Assembly: GCA_003132025.1 (NCBI GenBank)
Contig: PKWJ01000018.1
Coordinates: 163,576-225,906 of the forward strand
Reading direction: 5' to 3'
From: Gammaproteobacteria bacterium
GTDB lineage: Bacteria; Pseudomonadota; Gammaproteobacteria; Steroidobacterales; Steroidobacteraceae
DNA: 62,331 bases
The translations under genes and the position numbers were made by a program. The notes beneath the pieces are model-generated. The model had not been told where the DNA came from and did no database searches. It was given only the letters and a program-made list of their open reading frames with translations. Position 1 is the first letter of the stretch. Every line of letters begins with the position of its first letter. Positions 47,374-57,425 of this stretch are shown one piece after another.

Positions 47374-48092
47374 GCACTGGGCTCCGCCAGTCCATCGAAC
47401 ACCTGTCGTCGCTCGCGCAGCCGCGGCCGAATCGGCGTCAGCGTGTAGACACGCTTGCGCGCTTTGATCACGTAGGCGGCCGACGGCCAGGGGTAAAACC
47501 AGCGCCGATGCAGCATGGCCGGTATCGCCGTGTCGATGCTGTTGCGAGGATCGCGCGGCAACCGGTACAGGTAGGCCCGCTCGCTGACGATTTCGTAACT
47601 CAGCAGCCCGAGCCAGTCGCTGACCCGCGAGGCCGAGAGCGTGCGGCGCAGCCCTGGCGGAAACCCTGCCGGGGAGGCGGCCGCGCGCACTCCCCACAGG
47701 CTCAGTGGCCGGAATCCAAGCACGATGAGCTGGCCCTCGGCCATCAGGACGCGGTCGGCCTCGCGCAGTACCGCGTACGGATCGGCGCTCAGCTCGAGCG
47801 TGTGCGGCAGCAGCACGGCATCGACCGAAGCGTTGTTGATCGGCAGATGCGCCAGGCGCGCCACGATATCGCCGCGTCCGCTCTCCTCGACCGAGTCCGC
47901 AATCACGCTCTGACGGCGAATGCGTGAGGGCGCGAGCAGCTCGCGTCCCGCACCCCAGGTGCCGAGCTGCAGCAGCTCCAGGCCGAACACATCGTCGAAG
48001 GTCGTTGCGAGCAGTTGCGCCTCGGCCCTGATCAGTGCTCGACCAAGCTGTCCTCGCTGCCATTGTTGCAGTACGGGATCCGGATCAGTCAT
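47370..48092 (-). CDS. SAM-dependent methyltransferase (YafS-like)
   Basis: A 240-residue class I-like methyltransferase. [12 protein letters not shown] is a divergent motif [26 protein letters not shown] is the late motif. E. coli yafS sits at the same place beside rnhA and dnaQ, so this is probably the same protein. ATG 48092 is preferred over TTG 48107. Its function is not established in any organism I know. It is divergent from mltD. Confidence 0.83.
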   Translation of the reverse strand: MTDPDPVLQQWQRGQLGRALIRAEAQLLATTFDDVFGLELLQLGTWGAGRELLAPSRIRRQSVIADSVEESGRGDIVARLAHLPINNASVDAVLLPHTLELSADPYAVLREADRVLMAEGQLIVLGFRPLSLWGVRAAASPAGFPPGLRRTLSASRVSDWLGLLSYEIVSERAYLYRLPRDPRNSIDTAIPAMLHRRWFYPWPSAAYVIKARKRVYTLTPIRPRLRERRQVFDGLAEPSA

Positions 48093-48233
48093 AACGTGAC
48101 ATGCCAATGCTTCGGAGTGTGACCAGATGCTGGAAAAACACTAGCAATTTTGTGAGCTTACCTGTTAAATAGATTAGCCCTGCCGTCTAGGCTTCAGGCA
48201 TACCGTAACACGTCCAAGAAACCCGCCAACGGG

Positions 48234-50021
48234 GTGCAGAAGTTGAGTCGCGCACAGCTGTTTAGCAAGTCTCTCGGCCCAATTCTGCTGCCGATTATCC
48301 TCCTGGCCGGTTGTGCCCATCGCCCGGTACAGGCCCCGGTAGCCACCAGCGCTCCAGTTGCGATTCCCCTGAGCCCCGCGTCAGATGTTCCGCCAGTCCC
48401 CGCCAGCGCCGAGACCTCGGCCGCACCCGCAGTGGCCGATACCAGCAGCATGGCTACAGCGCCCGATCCGGGCGCAAGCGCCGATGCGCTCGACAGCGGC
48501 ACCACGACCGATTCGGAAGGGTTGCCCAGACCTCCGGTCGACAGCCTCGTAGTCGCCAAACAACCCGAGCTGTTCGCCCGCCTGCGGGCCGGGTTTCAGC
48601 TGGACGATGTCGACGAACCCGCGGTTGCCAGCCAGCTGAACTGGTTTGCCAATCACCCGGACTTTCTCGAGCGCACCTGGGGCCGCGCCGGCTTGTGGCT
48701 GTACTACATCGTCGGCCAGCTGGAACAGCGCAAGATGCCGGCCGAGCTGGCGTTGCTGCCGGTCATCGAAAGCGCCTTCGAGCCCTACGCCTACTCGCGC
48801 GCCCGTGCGGCCGGCCTGTGGCAGTTCATTTCCGACACCGGGCGCCGCTTCGGCCTGAAGCAGGACTGGTGGTACGACGGCCGGCGCGATCCGATCGAGG
48901 CCACGCGCGCGGCGCTGGACTACCTGCAGGCGCTGCATGATGAATTCGACGGCGACTGGCTGCTGGCGGTGGCCGCCTATAATTGCGGCGAACTGGCGGT
49001 CAGCCGCGCGATACAGCGCAACCAGCGCCTCGGCAAGCCGACCGATTTCTGGCACCTGAAATTGCCCACCGAAACCCGCGGCTACGTGCCCGAACTGCTG
49101 GCGATGCGCCGCCTGGTCGCCAATCCGGAGCGCTATGGCCTTGAGTTCAGCCGCATACCGAATGAGCCGTATTTCGTGCCGATTTCGACCGGCGGCCAGA
49201 TCGATCTGAAGGTCGTGGCCGATATCGCCGGCATCAGCGTCGAGGATTTGTACGAGCTGAACCCGGCGTTCCACCGTTGGGCTACCGATCCGACCGGCCC
49301 GTACCGGCTGCTGGTGCCGACCGACGCCGCCGAAGGTCTGCAGGACCTGGTCCTGCATCTGACTCCCGAGCAGCGCATGCGCGTCGGTCACTACACGGTA
49401 CGGCGCGGCGACACCATCGCGATCATCGCCAGCCGCTACGCCACCAAGCCCGACGTGATCCGTGAGCTCAACGATCTGGGCGCCAGTGACCTGCCGGTGA
49501 TCGACAGTGAACTGCGCGTGCCTGCGCCCGACATCCAGCTGCCCGAGAAGGCCGCGCGTGCCGCGATGCTGGTCGATTCCCCGGGTCGGCGCCTGCGCCG
49601 CGGCGGTCGCAGGCCGAGCATCCATGTGGTGCGCCGTGGCGACACGCTGTACGCGCTCGCCCAGCGCCTCGGCACCGACGTGCAGACGCTGGCGCAGACC
49701 AACGGCATCCGGGCCGGCGACCGGCTACACGCCGGCCAGAAGCTGCGCGTCGGCGGCTCCAGTTCCTTTGTCGCTGACGCCTCGCCCGGCGCCGGCACCG
49801 CGAGGTCTCTTCCGGCAACCGGCGCACAGGCACAGGCGACATCCGACGGCGGCCGGCGCATGACCTACACCGTACGGCGCGGCGACACGCTCTATGGCAT
49901 AGCGCGTCTGCTGCAGGTGACGGTCAGCGAACTCATGGGTTGGAACGGCATGTCGGGCGAGCGCAATCTCAAGCCGGGCCAGACCCTGGTCGCCTTCGTC
50001 AAGACCCGCAGCTCGGGCTGA
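48234..50021 (+). CDS. mltD: Membrane-bound lytic transglycosylase with LysM repeats
   Basis: A 595-residue murein-cleaving lipoprotein. The signal peptide ends at the lipobox LLAGC. An Ala/Pro/Ser-rich linker (about 30-95) leads to the goose-lysozyme-like SLT domain. The catalytic Glu is in [18 protein letters not shown], followed by GLWQF and AAYNCGELA. Three LysM modules follow at about 385-430, 463-508 and 546-590, each starting YTVRRGDT or HVVRRGDT. The GTG start at 48234 is used; TTG 48243 is possible. The gene is divergent from the yafS-like gene. Confidence 0.94.
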   Translation: MQKLSRAQLFSKSLGPILLPIILLAGCAHRPVQAPVATSAPVAIPLSPASDVPPVPASAETSAAPAVADTSSMATAPDPGASADALDSGTTTDSEGLPRPPVDSLVVAKQPELFARLRAGFQLDDVDEPAVASQLNWFANHPDFLERTWGRAGLWLYYIVGQLEQRKMPAELALLPVIESAFEPYAYSRARAAGLWQFISDTGRRFGLKQDWWYDGRRDPIEATRAALDYLQALHDEFDGDWLLAVAAYNCGELAVSRAIQRNQRLGKPTDFWHLKLPTETRGYVPELLAMRRLVANPERYGLEFSRIPNEPYFVPISTGGQIDLKVVADIAGISVEDLYELNPAFHRWATDPTGPYRLLVPTDAAEGLQDLVLHLTPEQRMRVGHYTVRRGDTIAIIASRYATKPDVIRELNDLGASDLPVIDSELRVPAPDIQLPEKAARAAMLVDSPGRRLRRGGRRPSIHVVRRGDTLYALAQRLGTDVQTLAQTNGIRAGDRLHAGQKLRVGGSSSFVADASPGAGTARSLPATGAQAQATSDGGRRMTYTVRRGDTLYGIARLLQVTVSELMGWNGMSGERNLKPGQTLVAFVKTRSSG

Positions 50022-50026
50022 CGCGC

Positions 50027-50821
50027 GTGGCGATACTTGCGGGCAAGCGCGCGCTCATCGTGGGCGTTGCCACCGACCGCTCCATCGCCTGGGGCATCGC
50101 CCAGGCCATGCACGCTCACGGAGCACAGCTGGCCTTCTCGTACGCCAACGATGCCTTCAAGCAGCGGCTCGAACCGCTGGCGGCTTCCATTGGCTCGAAG
50201 CTGCTGATGCCGATCGACGTGCAGGTCGATGAGCAGATCGACGCGGCGTTCGAGCTGCTGGCGCGTGAGTGGGGTCAGATCGATATCCTGGTGCATGCGG
50301 TCGCCTTCGCGCCGCGCGAGGCACTCGCGGGCAGTTTCAGCGCCAACACCCCGCGCGAAGCCTTCCGCATCGCGCACGACGTGTCGAGCTACAGTTTCAC
50401 GGCGCTGGCCCGCGGTGCGGCCCCTCTGATGGCTGGCCGCGCCGGCGCGATGCTGACCCTGTCGTACCTGGGCGCGGTGCGCTCCATCCCCAGCTACAAC
50501 GTCATGGGCCTCGCCAAAGCGAGCCTCGAGGCCAACGTGCGTTTTCTCGCGGCCGACCTGGGTCCACGCAACATCCGCGTCAACGCGATATCCGCCGGCC
50601 CGATCAAGACGCTGGCCGCCGCCGGAATCGGCGGCTTTCGCAAGATGCTCGCCCACGTCGCGCAGATAGCGCCGCTGCGCCGCAACGTCAGCACCGAGGA
50701 TGTCGGCAATGCCGCGACCTTCCTGTGCTCCGATATGGCCGCCGGCATCACCGGCGAGATCCTGTATGTGGACAGCGGCTTCAGCACCGTCGGCATGAGC
50801 TTCGCCGACGGCGAGACCTAG
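50027..50821 (+). CDS. fabI: Enoyl-[acyl-carrier-protein] reductase (NADH)
   Basis: A 264-residue FabI of fatty acid elongation. The N-terminal [20 protein letters not shown] is the FabI-type cofactor site. The active site follows the FabI spacing: Tyr in LSYLGAV, Tyr in [10 protein letters not shown] and the following Lys. The C-terminus is [15 protein letters not shown]. The GTG start at 50027 lies six bases after the mltD stop. It is the only enoyl reductase seen here. Confidence 0.95.
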   Translation: MAILAGKRALIVGVATDRSIAWGIAQAMHAHGAQLAFSYANDAFKQRLEPLAASIGSKLLMPIDVQVDEQIDAAFELLAREWGQIDILVHAVAFAPREALAGSFSANTPREAFRIAHDVSSYSFTALARGAAPLMAGRAGAMLTLSYLGAVRSIPSYNVMGLAKASLEANVRFLAADLGPRNIRVNAISAGPIKTLAAAGIGGFRKMLAHVAQIAPLRRNVSTEDVGNAATFLCSDMAAGITGEILYVDSGFSTVGMSFADGET

Positions 50822-50838
50822 ATCGGCACGGCGGCCGG

Positions 50839-52761
50839 TTACTGAAACACGGCCGGATTGGTCTTGACGGTCGCGCGGCGCTGCAGCTCGAGCACATAGG
50901 CCTGCATGTCGCCTTCGCGGTCGCGCCGCAGGTACGGATTGATGAGCTGCTCGTCGTTCTGCGGATTGGCGCCTGGCGTGCCGGGTTTGCTGGCGGTGAT
51001 CGCCAGTACCGCGGCGCCGCCGTTGTCGAGTGCCACGGCCGTATACACCGCCTTGCCGTCCGGGCGCGGAGCCGCGAATGTCGCCTGGCGCACCTGCGCC
51101 GGCAGCTGCGGATCGCTACGGCCGATGTAGGCCGCCGGTGCGGCGCTGACGCCCAGGCTCTTCACTACCTCGTCGAACCCCGTGCCGGCCTGGAGCCGCT
51201 TGACCGCGTCGTCGGCCGCAGCCTTGGCCGCCAAGGTGCTCTCGCTCTTGCGAATGGCGGCGATGACCTGATCGCGCACATCAGCCAGCGGCAGCGGCGC
51301 AGGCGCATGGTGCTCGAGCACCTTGAACACCACCAGCTGATCGTCCGCCAGCGCTACCGGGCCGCCGATCTTGCCGCTGGACATGACGTCGTCGTTGAAT
51401 ACGGCACGGATCAGATCCTGCTTGCTGCCGAGCGGCGCTCCGCCGCTGGTGCGGGTGAACTCCTTGATCTCTCCGGTCTGCAGGCCAAACTGCTTGGCGA
51501 GCGCTTCCAAGTCGCCGCCGGCATTGCTTTCCAGCTTCTGCTGCAGCTGCTCCTCGCGATCGCCAAAGATCTCGCCCGCCTGATCGTGCCGGTATTCAGC
51601 CTCGATCTGGGCGTGCGCGTCAGCCAGCGTGCGCACATGGGCCGGCCGGATCTCATCCAGCCGGATGATGTGGTAGCCGTACTGCGTCTTGACCGGATCG
51701 CTGATCTGCCCGGGTTGCATGCCGAACAGCGCATCGGCGAACGACGCGACGTAGGTGCCCTTGTCGGCCCACCCCAGATCTCCGCCGCGCGTTGCCGAAC
51801 CCGGGTCGGCAGAATACTTCTTCGACAACTCGGCGAAGTCCTTGCCCGACTTAAGCTCCGCGACCACCATCTGCGCCTTCGCCAACGCAGCGGCGTCCGC
51901 GTTTGCATCCGCACCCGCCGGCAGTGCAATCAGGATATGGTGCGCGTGGCGCTTCTCGGCCTCGCTGTAGCGACTCTGGTTCTTGTCGTAGTAGGCCTGC
52001 AGGTTCTCCGGGGTTACCGTCACCTGCGACGCAATCGGTTCCAGCTGCAGCTGCGCGTACTGCAGCCGCACTGACTCGGGACTCATGTAGTCGTTCAGGT
52101 GCCCGTCGTACCAGGACTTGATCTTGGCGTCGTCGATCTTGACCGCGGCCTGGAAGTGATCCGGGGGCAACAGCGCAAAGCGCAGCTCGCGCTGTTCATT
52201 CTCCAGCGCGTAGATGCGAGCCACCTCAGCCGGCGTCAGAAAATCCGACAGCTGGACGGCTTCGCCCAACTGGCCGATCTGCAGCGTCTGACGGCGCTCG
52301 GCCAGGAAGCCGTCTTCAGTCATGCCAAGCTGCGCCAGCATATTGCGCGCCACGCGTGGATCGTATTTGCCGTCCAGCTGAAATGCCGGCTCGCTCAGCA
52401 CGGCCTGGCGCACCTGCGCGTCGGTGGCACGATAGCCCGCCTGCTCGGCCCGTTGGCGCAGCAGCGTCCGGCGTACATATTCGTCGATCAGCTCCTTTTG
52501 CAGCTGGCTCTTCTGCGCCTCGGTCATCTCGGCCCCATTGAGCGACTGCTGGTACTGCGCCAGGCGTTCCTGCCAGGCGCGGTTGAGCGTCTCGGCGCTG
52601 ATACGCTCGTCGTTGACCTTGAGCCCGTAGTCGACGGCGCTGAAGCTGATGTTGACGACGCCATAGGCGCCCCACAGGGCGAAGATCACGCCCAGCAGCC
52701 CCAGCAGCACCGCGCCCAGCCAGCGCGTGCGCTTCAGTTTGTCGTTAATCGCTTGCAGCAT
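50839..52761 (-). CDS. ppiD: Periplasmic folding chaperone with PpiC-type domain
   Basis: A 640-residue SurA_N/PpiC protein. An N-terminal signal anchor (LGAVLLGLLGVIFALWG) is at about residues 16-33. The SurA-like chaperone part runs to about 260. The parvulin domain begins AEKRHAHHILI and ends YGYHIIRLDEI. It helps outer-membrane proteins at the periplasmic exit of Sec. It converges on fabI with 17 bases between the stops, and tRNA-Asp lies nine bases upstream of its ATG. Confidence 0.95.
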   Translation of the reverse strand: MLQAINDKLKRTRWLGAVLLGLLGVIFALWGAYGVVNISFSAVDYGLKVNDERISAETLNRAWQERLAQYQQSLNGAEMTEAQKSQLQKELIDEYVRRTLLRQRAEQAGYRATDAQVRQAVLSEPAFQLDGKYDPRVARNMLAQLGMTEDGFLAERRQTLQIGQLGEAVQLSDFLTPAEVARIYALENEQRELRFALLPPDHFQAAVKIDDAKIKSWYDGHLNDYMSPESVRLQYAQLQLEPIASQVTVTPENLQAYYDKNQSRYSEAEKRHAHHILIALPAGADANADAAALAKAQMVVAELKSGKDFAELSKKYSADPGSATRGGDLGWADKGTYVASFADALFGMQPGQISDPVKTQYGYHIIRLDEIRPAHVRTLADAHAQIEAEYRHDQAGEIFGDREEQLQQKLESNAGGDLEALAKQFGLQTGEIKEFTRTSGGAPLGSKQDLIRAVFNDDVMSSGKIGGPVALADDQLVVFKVLEHHAPAPLPLADVRDQVIAAIRKSESTLAAKAAADDAVKRLQAGTGFDEVVKSLGVSAAPAAYIGRSDPQLPAQVRQATFAAPRPDGKAVYTAVALDNGGAAVLAITASKPGTPGANPQNDEQLINPYLRRDREGDMQAYVLELQRRATVKTNPAVFQ

Positions 52762-52770
52762 GTAAATAGA

Positions 52771-52847
52771 TGGCGGAGCGGACGGGACTCGAACCCGCGA
52801 CCCCCGGCGTGACAGGCCGGTATTCTAACCAGCTGAACTACCGCTCC
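52771..52847 (-). tRNA. tRNA-Asp (GTC)
   Basis: A complete cloverleaf on the minus strand: acceptor GGAGCGG with CCGCTCC, D-arm AGTTCAGCTGGTTAGAAT, anticodon loop CTGTCAC with GTC, TTCGAGTC in the T-loop and an encoded CCA. It precedes ppiD. Confidence 0.98.
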
Positions 52848-53191
52848 GTGTAAGGCTAGAAATCTAGGGATCCGGCCTGGATAGGACTTCGAACTGATAA
52901 ATCATGGATTTGGATTGCTTTTTTGCTCAAATTGGTAAAGCAGTGACCTAAACGGTAATTATAAGCGCTAGCCGCGGCCGTCGCCAGACAGACTAGCCCT
53001 CAGCACGCCGCCGCCGGCGCCCCGACACCGGCGGTACGCACCGGGCGCCGGCCGGGCGGGACGGTATTAACTGTCCTTAGTTGTAGCAACCTACGGGTTT
53101 TCGGTATGGTTGAGCCCGGCGTCCTCGACACGGCTCCGCAACAGGGGCGACGCCGAAGCGCTCATCAAGAACTCTAATTCAGGTCATTCAC
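52848..53191. other. Intergenic region between tRNA-Asp and the first arylsulfotransferase gene
   Basis: No gene is supported. It contains a TATAAT on the minus strand at 52963-52958, which could serve tRNA-Asp. An imperfect palindrome GGACGGTATTAACTGTCC at 53059-53076 could be an operator for the plus-strand gene; that is only a guess. The AT-rich stretch at 52900-52970 contrasts with GC-rich sequence after it. Confidence 0.4.
52958..52963 (-). promoter_or_regulatory. Candidate -10 box for tRNA-Asp and ppiD
   Basis: TATAAT on the minus strand at 52963-52958, about 110 bases upstream of the tRNA 5' end. The -35 region is poor (TGGCGA at 17 bases). Support rests on the -10 alone. Confidence 0.35.
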
Positions 53192-54751
53192 ATGGTTGAC
53201 TTCGCTTCCCTCTCGCAGCTGCGCAGTGTGCGTGGCTACTTCCACCTGATCGTGGCGATGACAGGCCTGGCCCTGACATCCTGCGGTGGCGGCGGCAGTG
53301 CCGGCAGCAGCGCGCCGGCGTTTGGCCCGGCAGGCACCCAAGCCGCGATGAGCGACATAGTCGAGTACGCAAAGAAGCCCGGCGTTACGCCGTTTATCAG
53401 TTTCGTGTACTTCAATGGCAACAGCATAGGTCAGCTGGCGGCCGCCGAGTTCAGCATCGCACCCAAACCCGGCTCGGTATCCAAGCCGGTCGATGTCTGG
53501 TATTCGATCGCCGCTTTGACCGCGCGCGGTTACGTCAGCTCGAGTCTGATACTGCCGGTCTATGGACTCTATGCCGGCTACGCCAACCAGGTCACGGTGG
53601 CGCTGCATTTCAACGACGGTTCCACGCAGTCCCTGTCGTTGCCGATCACGACGGCCGCCTATGTGGATCCAACCGGCATCTACGATCATCCAGTCATTAA
53701 CACCGCGCGTGCCGCCGGCAGTGCGCTGGGCTTCGATTTTTTCGTGATCAAGTCCGGGCTCGGCTCGCCGGTCATCGTCGATACCGATGGCGAGATGCGC
53801 TGGGTGGCCCCCGGTGTGGCCGCGAGCACGTCGAGTGCGCTCGAGGGTGATGAGTTCGTGATTGGGAGCCTTCTGACGCTGTATCGGCTGCGCCTGGATG
53901 GCACGCTGAGCCAGGCTGCCGTGCCTTCGTCCACCACCTACACCGATATGCATCACAACATCGATCACGGCAAGAGCGCGTTGCTGGCCGAGTTCGACAT
54001 CGGCACCAAGAGCATCGAGTCCAACGTCGCCGAGATCGACGACAACGGCACGATTTACAATCGCTGGGATATGGCCGCCATCATCAGCGATTACATGACC
54101 AGTCAGGGAGACAATGCGAGCGCCTTCGTGCGGCCGGGCGTGGACTGGTTCCACAATAACGCCACCGCCTATGACCCGAACGATGACAGCCTGATCGTTT
54201 CAAGCCGGGAGAATTTCGTCATCAAGGTGGATTACAGGACCGGCAATATCATCTGGATCCTCGGCGATACGACCAAGTACTGGTATACCTTTCCATCGCT
54301 GCGGGCAAAGGCATTGACACTGACGGCCGGTTTTCCGCCAATCGGCCAGCACGGCATCTCGGTCAATTCCGACGGGAATCTGATGCTGTTCAATGACGGC
54401 CTCGGAAGCCGCAACCAACCTGTCGGCGAGCCGGCCGGGCTGACGCTGCCGTACAGCGCTGTCTCCGTTTACGCCATCGATATCGCATCGATGACGGCGC
54501 AGGAAGTGTACCGCTTCACTAACGGCGAGAGCATCGATTCGGAAATTTGCTCGAGCGCCTACGAAACGCTGGACCAATCCGTTCTGGTCGACTACGCGGT
54601 AGCCGCGGATTTCTTGCAGGCGCGATTGGTCGGACTGGATGCGAACCAGAACGTGATATTCGATTTCCAGTACGCGAATGCGTACGGCACGTGCAACACC
54701 AGCTGGAACGCCTTTCCGCTCGCGTTGGATAACCTGACGATCACCAACTAG
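53192..54751 (+). CDS. Arylsulfotransferase (ASST)-family lipoprotein, copy 1
   Basis: A 519-residue lipoprotein with the lipobox LTSC at about residue 31, then a beta-sandwich-like N-terminal part and a beta-propeller. The ASST active residues appear as DMHHNID, DWFHNNATAYDP, SSRENFVIKVD and GQHGISVNSDG. In E. coli ASST three His and one Arg act in sulfate transfer between phenols; the His-to-Arg spacing of 18 is kept here. It probably sits at the periplasmic face of a membrane. The 57426 gene is a close paralogue. Whether it transfers sulfate, rather than a related group, is inference. Confidence 0.85.
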   Translation: MVDFASLSQLRSVRGYFHLIVAMTGLALTSCGGGGSAGSSAPAFGPAGTQAAMSDIVEYAKKPGVTPFISFVYFNGNSIGQLAAAEFSIAPKPGSVSKPVDVWYSIAALTARGYVSSSLILPVYGLYAGYANQVTVALHFNDGSTQSLSLPITTAAYVDPTGIYDHPVINTARAAGSALGFDFFVIKSGLGSPVIVDTDGEMRWVAPGVAASTSSALEGDEFVIGSLLTLYRLRLDGTLSQAAVPSSTTYTDMHHNIDHGKSALLAEFDIGTKSIESNVAEIDDNGTIYNRWDMAAIISDYMTSQGDNASAFVRPGVDWFHNNATAYDPNDDSLIVSSRENFVIKVDYRTGNIIWILGDTTKYWYTFPSLRAKALTLTAGFPPIGQHGISVNSDGNLMLFNDGLGSRNQPVGEPAGLTLPYSAVSVYAIDIASMTAQEVYRFTNGESIDSEICSSAYETLDQSVLVDYAVAADFLQARLVGLDANQNVIFDFQYANAYGTCNTSWNAFPLALDNLTITN

Positions 54752-55185
54752 GGCGACTCGCGGGCCGGGACGAATATCGCCAGCGCCTCCCCGGTCTTCC
54801 TGAACACGCCAAATGATCCGCTGGCCCCGACGCCGACCGCGGAGCTGCGCCCGTAGGATTCGGCACCTACGCCGGTACCCAGCGACGCCGTCTGCGCATC
54901 CGAAAAGCCTTGCAGTACCAGGCCATTGGCGCCCAGCTGTGCCGCCTGGAGTTTCAGACGCTGAACCACCTTGTCGATGGCGGCGGGGCCGCCCGGTGAA
55001 AACACACTGTGGCTCGAGGCATGGAGCACCGCGACATCCTGCGCGTTGGCCGGAAGTACATCGTAGATCACCACCTGCTCGACCGGGATCGGCGCCCGCG
55101 CCGGCCCCGCAAGCTTCGGTGGCGCAGGCGCGCAGCCGCTGATCGACACACACACTGCAACCACGAGCACGCGCAAGTATTTCAT
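54748..55185 (-). CDS. Small lipoprotein of unknown function
   Basis: A 145-residue lipoprotein: signal peptide MKYLRVLVVAVCVSISGC with Cys at 18, a Pro-rich linker, then a short domain (ANAQDVAVLHASS, LKLQAAQLGANGLVLQGF) and a Gly/Ser-rich part. The LQAAQLGANGLVL pattern occurs in small envelope lipoproteins. ATG 55185 overlaps the TGA of the PoxB-like gene (ATGA), and the stop overlaps the end of the arylsulfotransferase gene by four bases. No function is recognised. Confidence 0.8.
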   Translation of the reverse strand: MKYLRVLVVAVCVSISGCAPAPPKLAGPARAPIPVEQVVIYDVLPANAQDVAVLHASSHSVFSPGGPAAIDKVVQRLKLQAAQLGANGLVLQGFSDAQTASLGTGVGAESYGRSSAVGVGASGSFGVFRKTGEALAIFVPARESP

Positions 55186-56864
55186 TGGCCGATCAACTCC
55201 CGTATTTTTCCGACGCCGAATCTCCATGCCTGCTCGATCTTGACGTGCGGCATGGCTGGTATTTCGCTCGGGTCGACAGCCACATCCACCACCACCGGGC
55301 CGGATGCGGCGAGCGCCCTGGCGATTGTATCGCGCAGCAGCTGCGGATTGCTGACGCGAAATCCCTGCGCGCCGCAGCTTTGAGCGAACATGGCGAAGTC
55401 GGGATTGCCGGTCTTGGCACCGGAAAATACCGGCAGTCCCGCCTCCTCCATCTCCAGATGCACCAGGCCCCAGCCGCCATTGTTGAATACGAACACCTTC
55501 ACCGGTAGCGCGTGCTGTACCGATGTAAAGAACTCCTGCATCAGCATCGCGAAACCCCCGTCGCCGCACAGCACGATGACCTGCCGATGCTGGTCGATCG
55601 CCTGCGCGCCATTGGCCATTCCCAGTGCGACACCCACGGCCGCGTTGTTGTACGAGCCGATGATCTGCTGGCGACCCCGGGGGCGCAGCCAGTTGCCGCT
55701 CCACAGCGTGACTTCCCCGGTATCGACGCAGAACAGCGCGTCCTCTGCCGCCAGGTCGCTGATTGCTCGCGCCAGCCCCTGCGGGTGGATCAGCTCCTTG
55801 CTGCGGTTAAGGTCCGCTTTCTTGTCGAGCATCCGGGTCCAGGACGCCCAGTCGCGCTGATACGAGCCCAGGAAGCTGTCGTCGGTCCTGGGTTTCGCCC
55901 TGGCCAGTAGTCCGGCAACGCTCGGCCGCGCCGATCCCACGATCGATTGCGCGACCGGCAGGCGCCGGCCGATGGCAAACGCACGCTCGTCGATCTGGAT
56001 CACCTGGGCCTTATGCGGCAGGAATTCCGTGTACGGATAGTCGCTGCCGATCATCAGCAGCAGCTCGCAACGGTGAATCGCATCGTAACCGGCCTTGGAG
56101 CCGATCAGCCCCAGGCCGCCAATCACGTAGGCGTCGTCGAAAGCAAACAGATCGAGCGCGCGATAGGTGTGGACGATCGGCGCCTGCAGCTTGCGCGCCA
56201 GCGCGGCGACTTCCGCTTTGGCCCCACGCGCCCCGTTACCGACGAACAGCACCACCGATTTGGCGCGATCGATCATCTGCGCCGCGCTGTCCAGGTCCGC
56301 ATCAGCCGGTGAGATCTCCGGCCGCGGGCGCAAAGTCGCGAGGCTCCCGACGGCTATCGACGTTTTGGCGGCAAACACGTCCTGCGGGATATTGAGCAAT
56401 GCCACGCCGCGCGAGCCGTAGGCGGCGGCGATCGCCTCGTGTATCTGAACGGCGGCGGCATCAGCCGAGTTGACCGATGCCGCATAGACGCAGGCGTCGC
56501 GGAACGACTGCACGTGATCCGCAGCCTGCAGATAGTCGATGCCGCCCAGGCGGGTGGGCACATCGCCGGCAATCGCCAGCACCGGTGCGTGGTCGTGGCT
56601 CGCTTCGTACAGACCGGCGATCAGGTGCGTCGCTCCAGGCCCGGTGGTCCCGGCGCATACCCCAAGCCGACCGGTCAGTTTGGCCTGACCGGCGGCGGCG
56701 AGCGCCGCCCCTTCCTCATGTCGCACCCCGAGCCAGGAGAGTCGCTTTTCGCGCCGGATCGCATCAGTGAACGGATTGAGCGCATCGCCCACGATACCGA
56801 ACACCTGAGTGACGCCCAGTTCCGCCAGCGTCGAGGCCAGCAGCTCGCCCACTGTCTGTGACAA
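55182..56864 (-). CDS. poxB: Thiamine-diphosphate enzyme, pyruvate oxidase/dehydrogenase (PoxB)-like
   Basis: A 560-residue ThDP enzyme with the usual three domains. The catalytic Glu is in GVRHEEGAALAAAG near 50. The ThDP motif GDGGFAMLMQEF...FVFNN is at about 440-470. The central domain carries VLFVGNGARGAK. The layout matches pyruvate:quinone oxidoreductase (PoxB), making acetate and CO2; acetolactate synthase and oxalyl-CoA decarboxylase relatives cannot be excluded. The start is TTG at 56864. It is coupled to the small lipoprotein gene, an unusual partner. Confidence 0.82.
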   Translation of the reverse strand: MSQTVGELLASTLAELGVTQVFGIVGDALNPFTDAIRREKRLSWLGVRHEEGAALAAAGQAKLTGRLGVCAGTTGPGATHLIAGLYEASHDHAPVLAIAGDVPTRLGGIDYLQAADHVQSFRDACVYAASVNSADAAAVQIHEAIAAAYGSRGVALLNIPQDVFAAKTSIAVGSLATLRPRPEISPADADLDSAAQMIDRAKSVVLFVGNGARGAKAEVAALARKLQAPIVHTYRALDLFAFDDAYVIGGLGLIGSKAGYDAIHRCELLLMIGSDYPYTEFLPHKAQVIQIDERAFAIGRRLPVAQSIVGSARPSVAGLLARAKPRTDDSFLGSYQRDWASWTRMLDKKADLNRSKELIHPQGLARAISDLAAEDALFCVDTGEVTLWSGNWLRPRGRQQIIGSYNNAAVGVALGMANGAQAIDQHRQVIVLCGDGGFAMLMQEFFTSVQHALPVKVFVFNNGGWGLVHLEMEEAGLPVFSGAKTGNPDFAMFAQSCGAQGFRVSNPQLLRDTIARALAASGPVVVDVAVDPSEIPAMPHVKIEQAWRFGVGKIRELIGQ

Positions 56865-56985
56865 GGGTTACCCCGTGTTGGATTGCGCGGTCGAGGCCCG
56901 CGACGCCATTTAGGGCCGCAGGGGCAGCCGCAGCTGTAGGCCGGGGCCGCGCTGCGGTGCCGTCATTCTCCGACTGCGATGTCGT

Positions 56986-57058
56986 TGGGTGCTGCCAGGA
57001 TCGAACCTGCGACATTCGCCGTGTAAAGGCGACGCTCTACCCGCTGAGCCAGGCACCC
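56986..57058 (-). tRNA. Degenerate tRNA-Val (TAC) copy
   Basis: The body matches the tRNA-Val at 59011-59086, with a 44-base identical core (including anticodon TAC) and about five differences outside it. Acceptor pair 7 is a C-A mismatch. The T-stem GCAGG/CTGGC has an A-G mismatch and a G-T pair. No CCA is encoded after the discriminator. It may still fold, but is probably a decaying duplicate. Confidence 0.8.
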
Positions 57059-57425
57059 GCGATAGTCAGACAATGCGCGGCCGGGATGAAATCCGCGCTC
57101 GGATCCCCGGTGATCGTCGACACGGATGTCCAGACCCGCTGAATTGCCCCCAGAGTCGCCAATTCGAGTTCCGCCGCTTTTCAGAAGCAGGCCGGACGCA
57201 GACCGAATCCTGCGCGGTGCGGGTCAACCAACCCGCGCGCGGAACGTTGCGAGCAACTATCGTGAGGTCATTCTGTCGGTACTCACCGCCCCATCGGACT
57301 GTCCCCATACCGCAGGTTCGGGTAAGCTGCTTGTGCTCTTGGCGCAGGGGCGAAAGCCTGCGGCAAGAGCCTTGACGCCAGAGATCGGCCAGCGTTCCAA
57401 GAAAAAATAACCGCCCGTCATCCCA
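57059..57425. other. Intergenic stretch before the second arylsulfotransferase gene
   Basis: No intact gene. It includes a remnant of an arylsulfotransferase gene at about 57078-57160, followed by sequence with no recognised feature until the start of the 57426 gene. A weak ribosome site could lie near 57420. Confidence 0.5.
57078..57160 (+). pseudogene. Remnant of a third arylsulfotransferase gene
   Basis: Bases 57086-57139 read MKSALGSPVIVDTDVQTR. The intact copy at 57426 has MKSALGSPIVVDTDAEIR at residues 188-205, giving 13 of 18 identical. The next codon is TGA where the intact genes have TGG (Trp, before Val-Ala-Pro). The following bases still code Ile-Ala-Pro against Val-Ala-Pro. Upstream, CAATGCGCGG recalls the CAGTGCGCTGG of the intact gene, with a gap. 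It is a decayed piece and cannot make protein. Confidence 0.8.

Noticed and set aside
47374-48063. Upstream extension of the rnhA frame across the methyltransferase
   Set aside because: The RNase H fold starts at the GTG 47373, and the methyltransferase is well supported in the other frame.
53192-54751. Arylsulfotransferase-like proteins as PQQ or WD40 propellers
   Set aside because: The His-Arg-His pattern and spacing fit the ASST family and there is no PQQ-type Trp-docking repeat.
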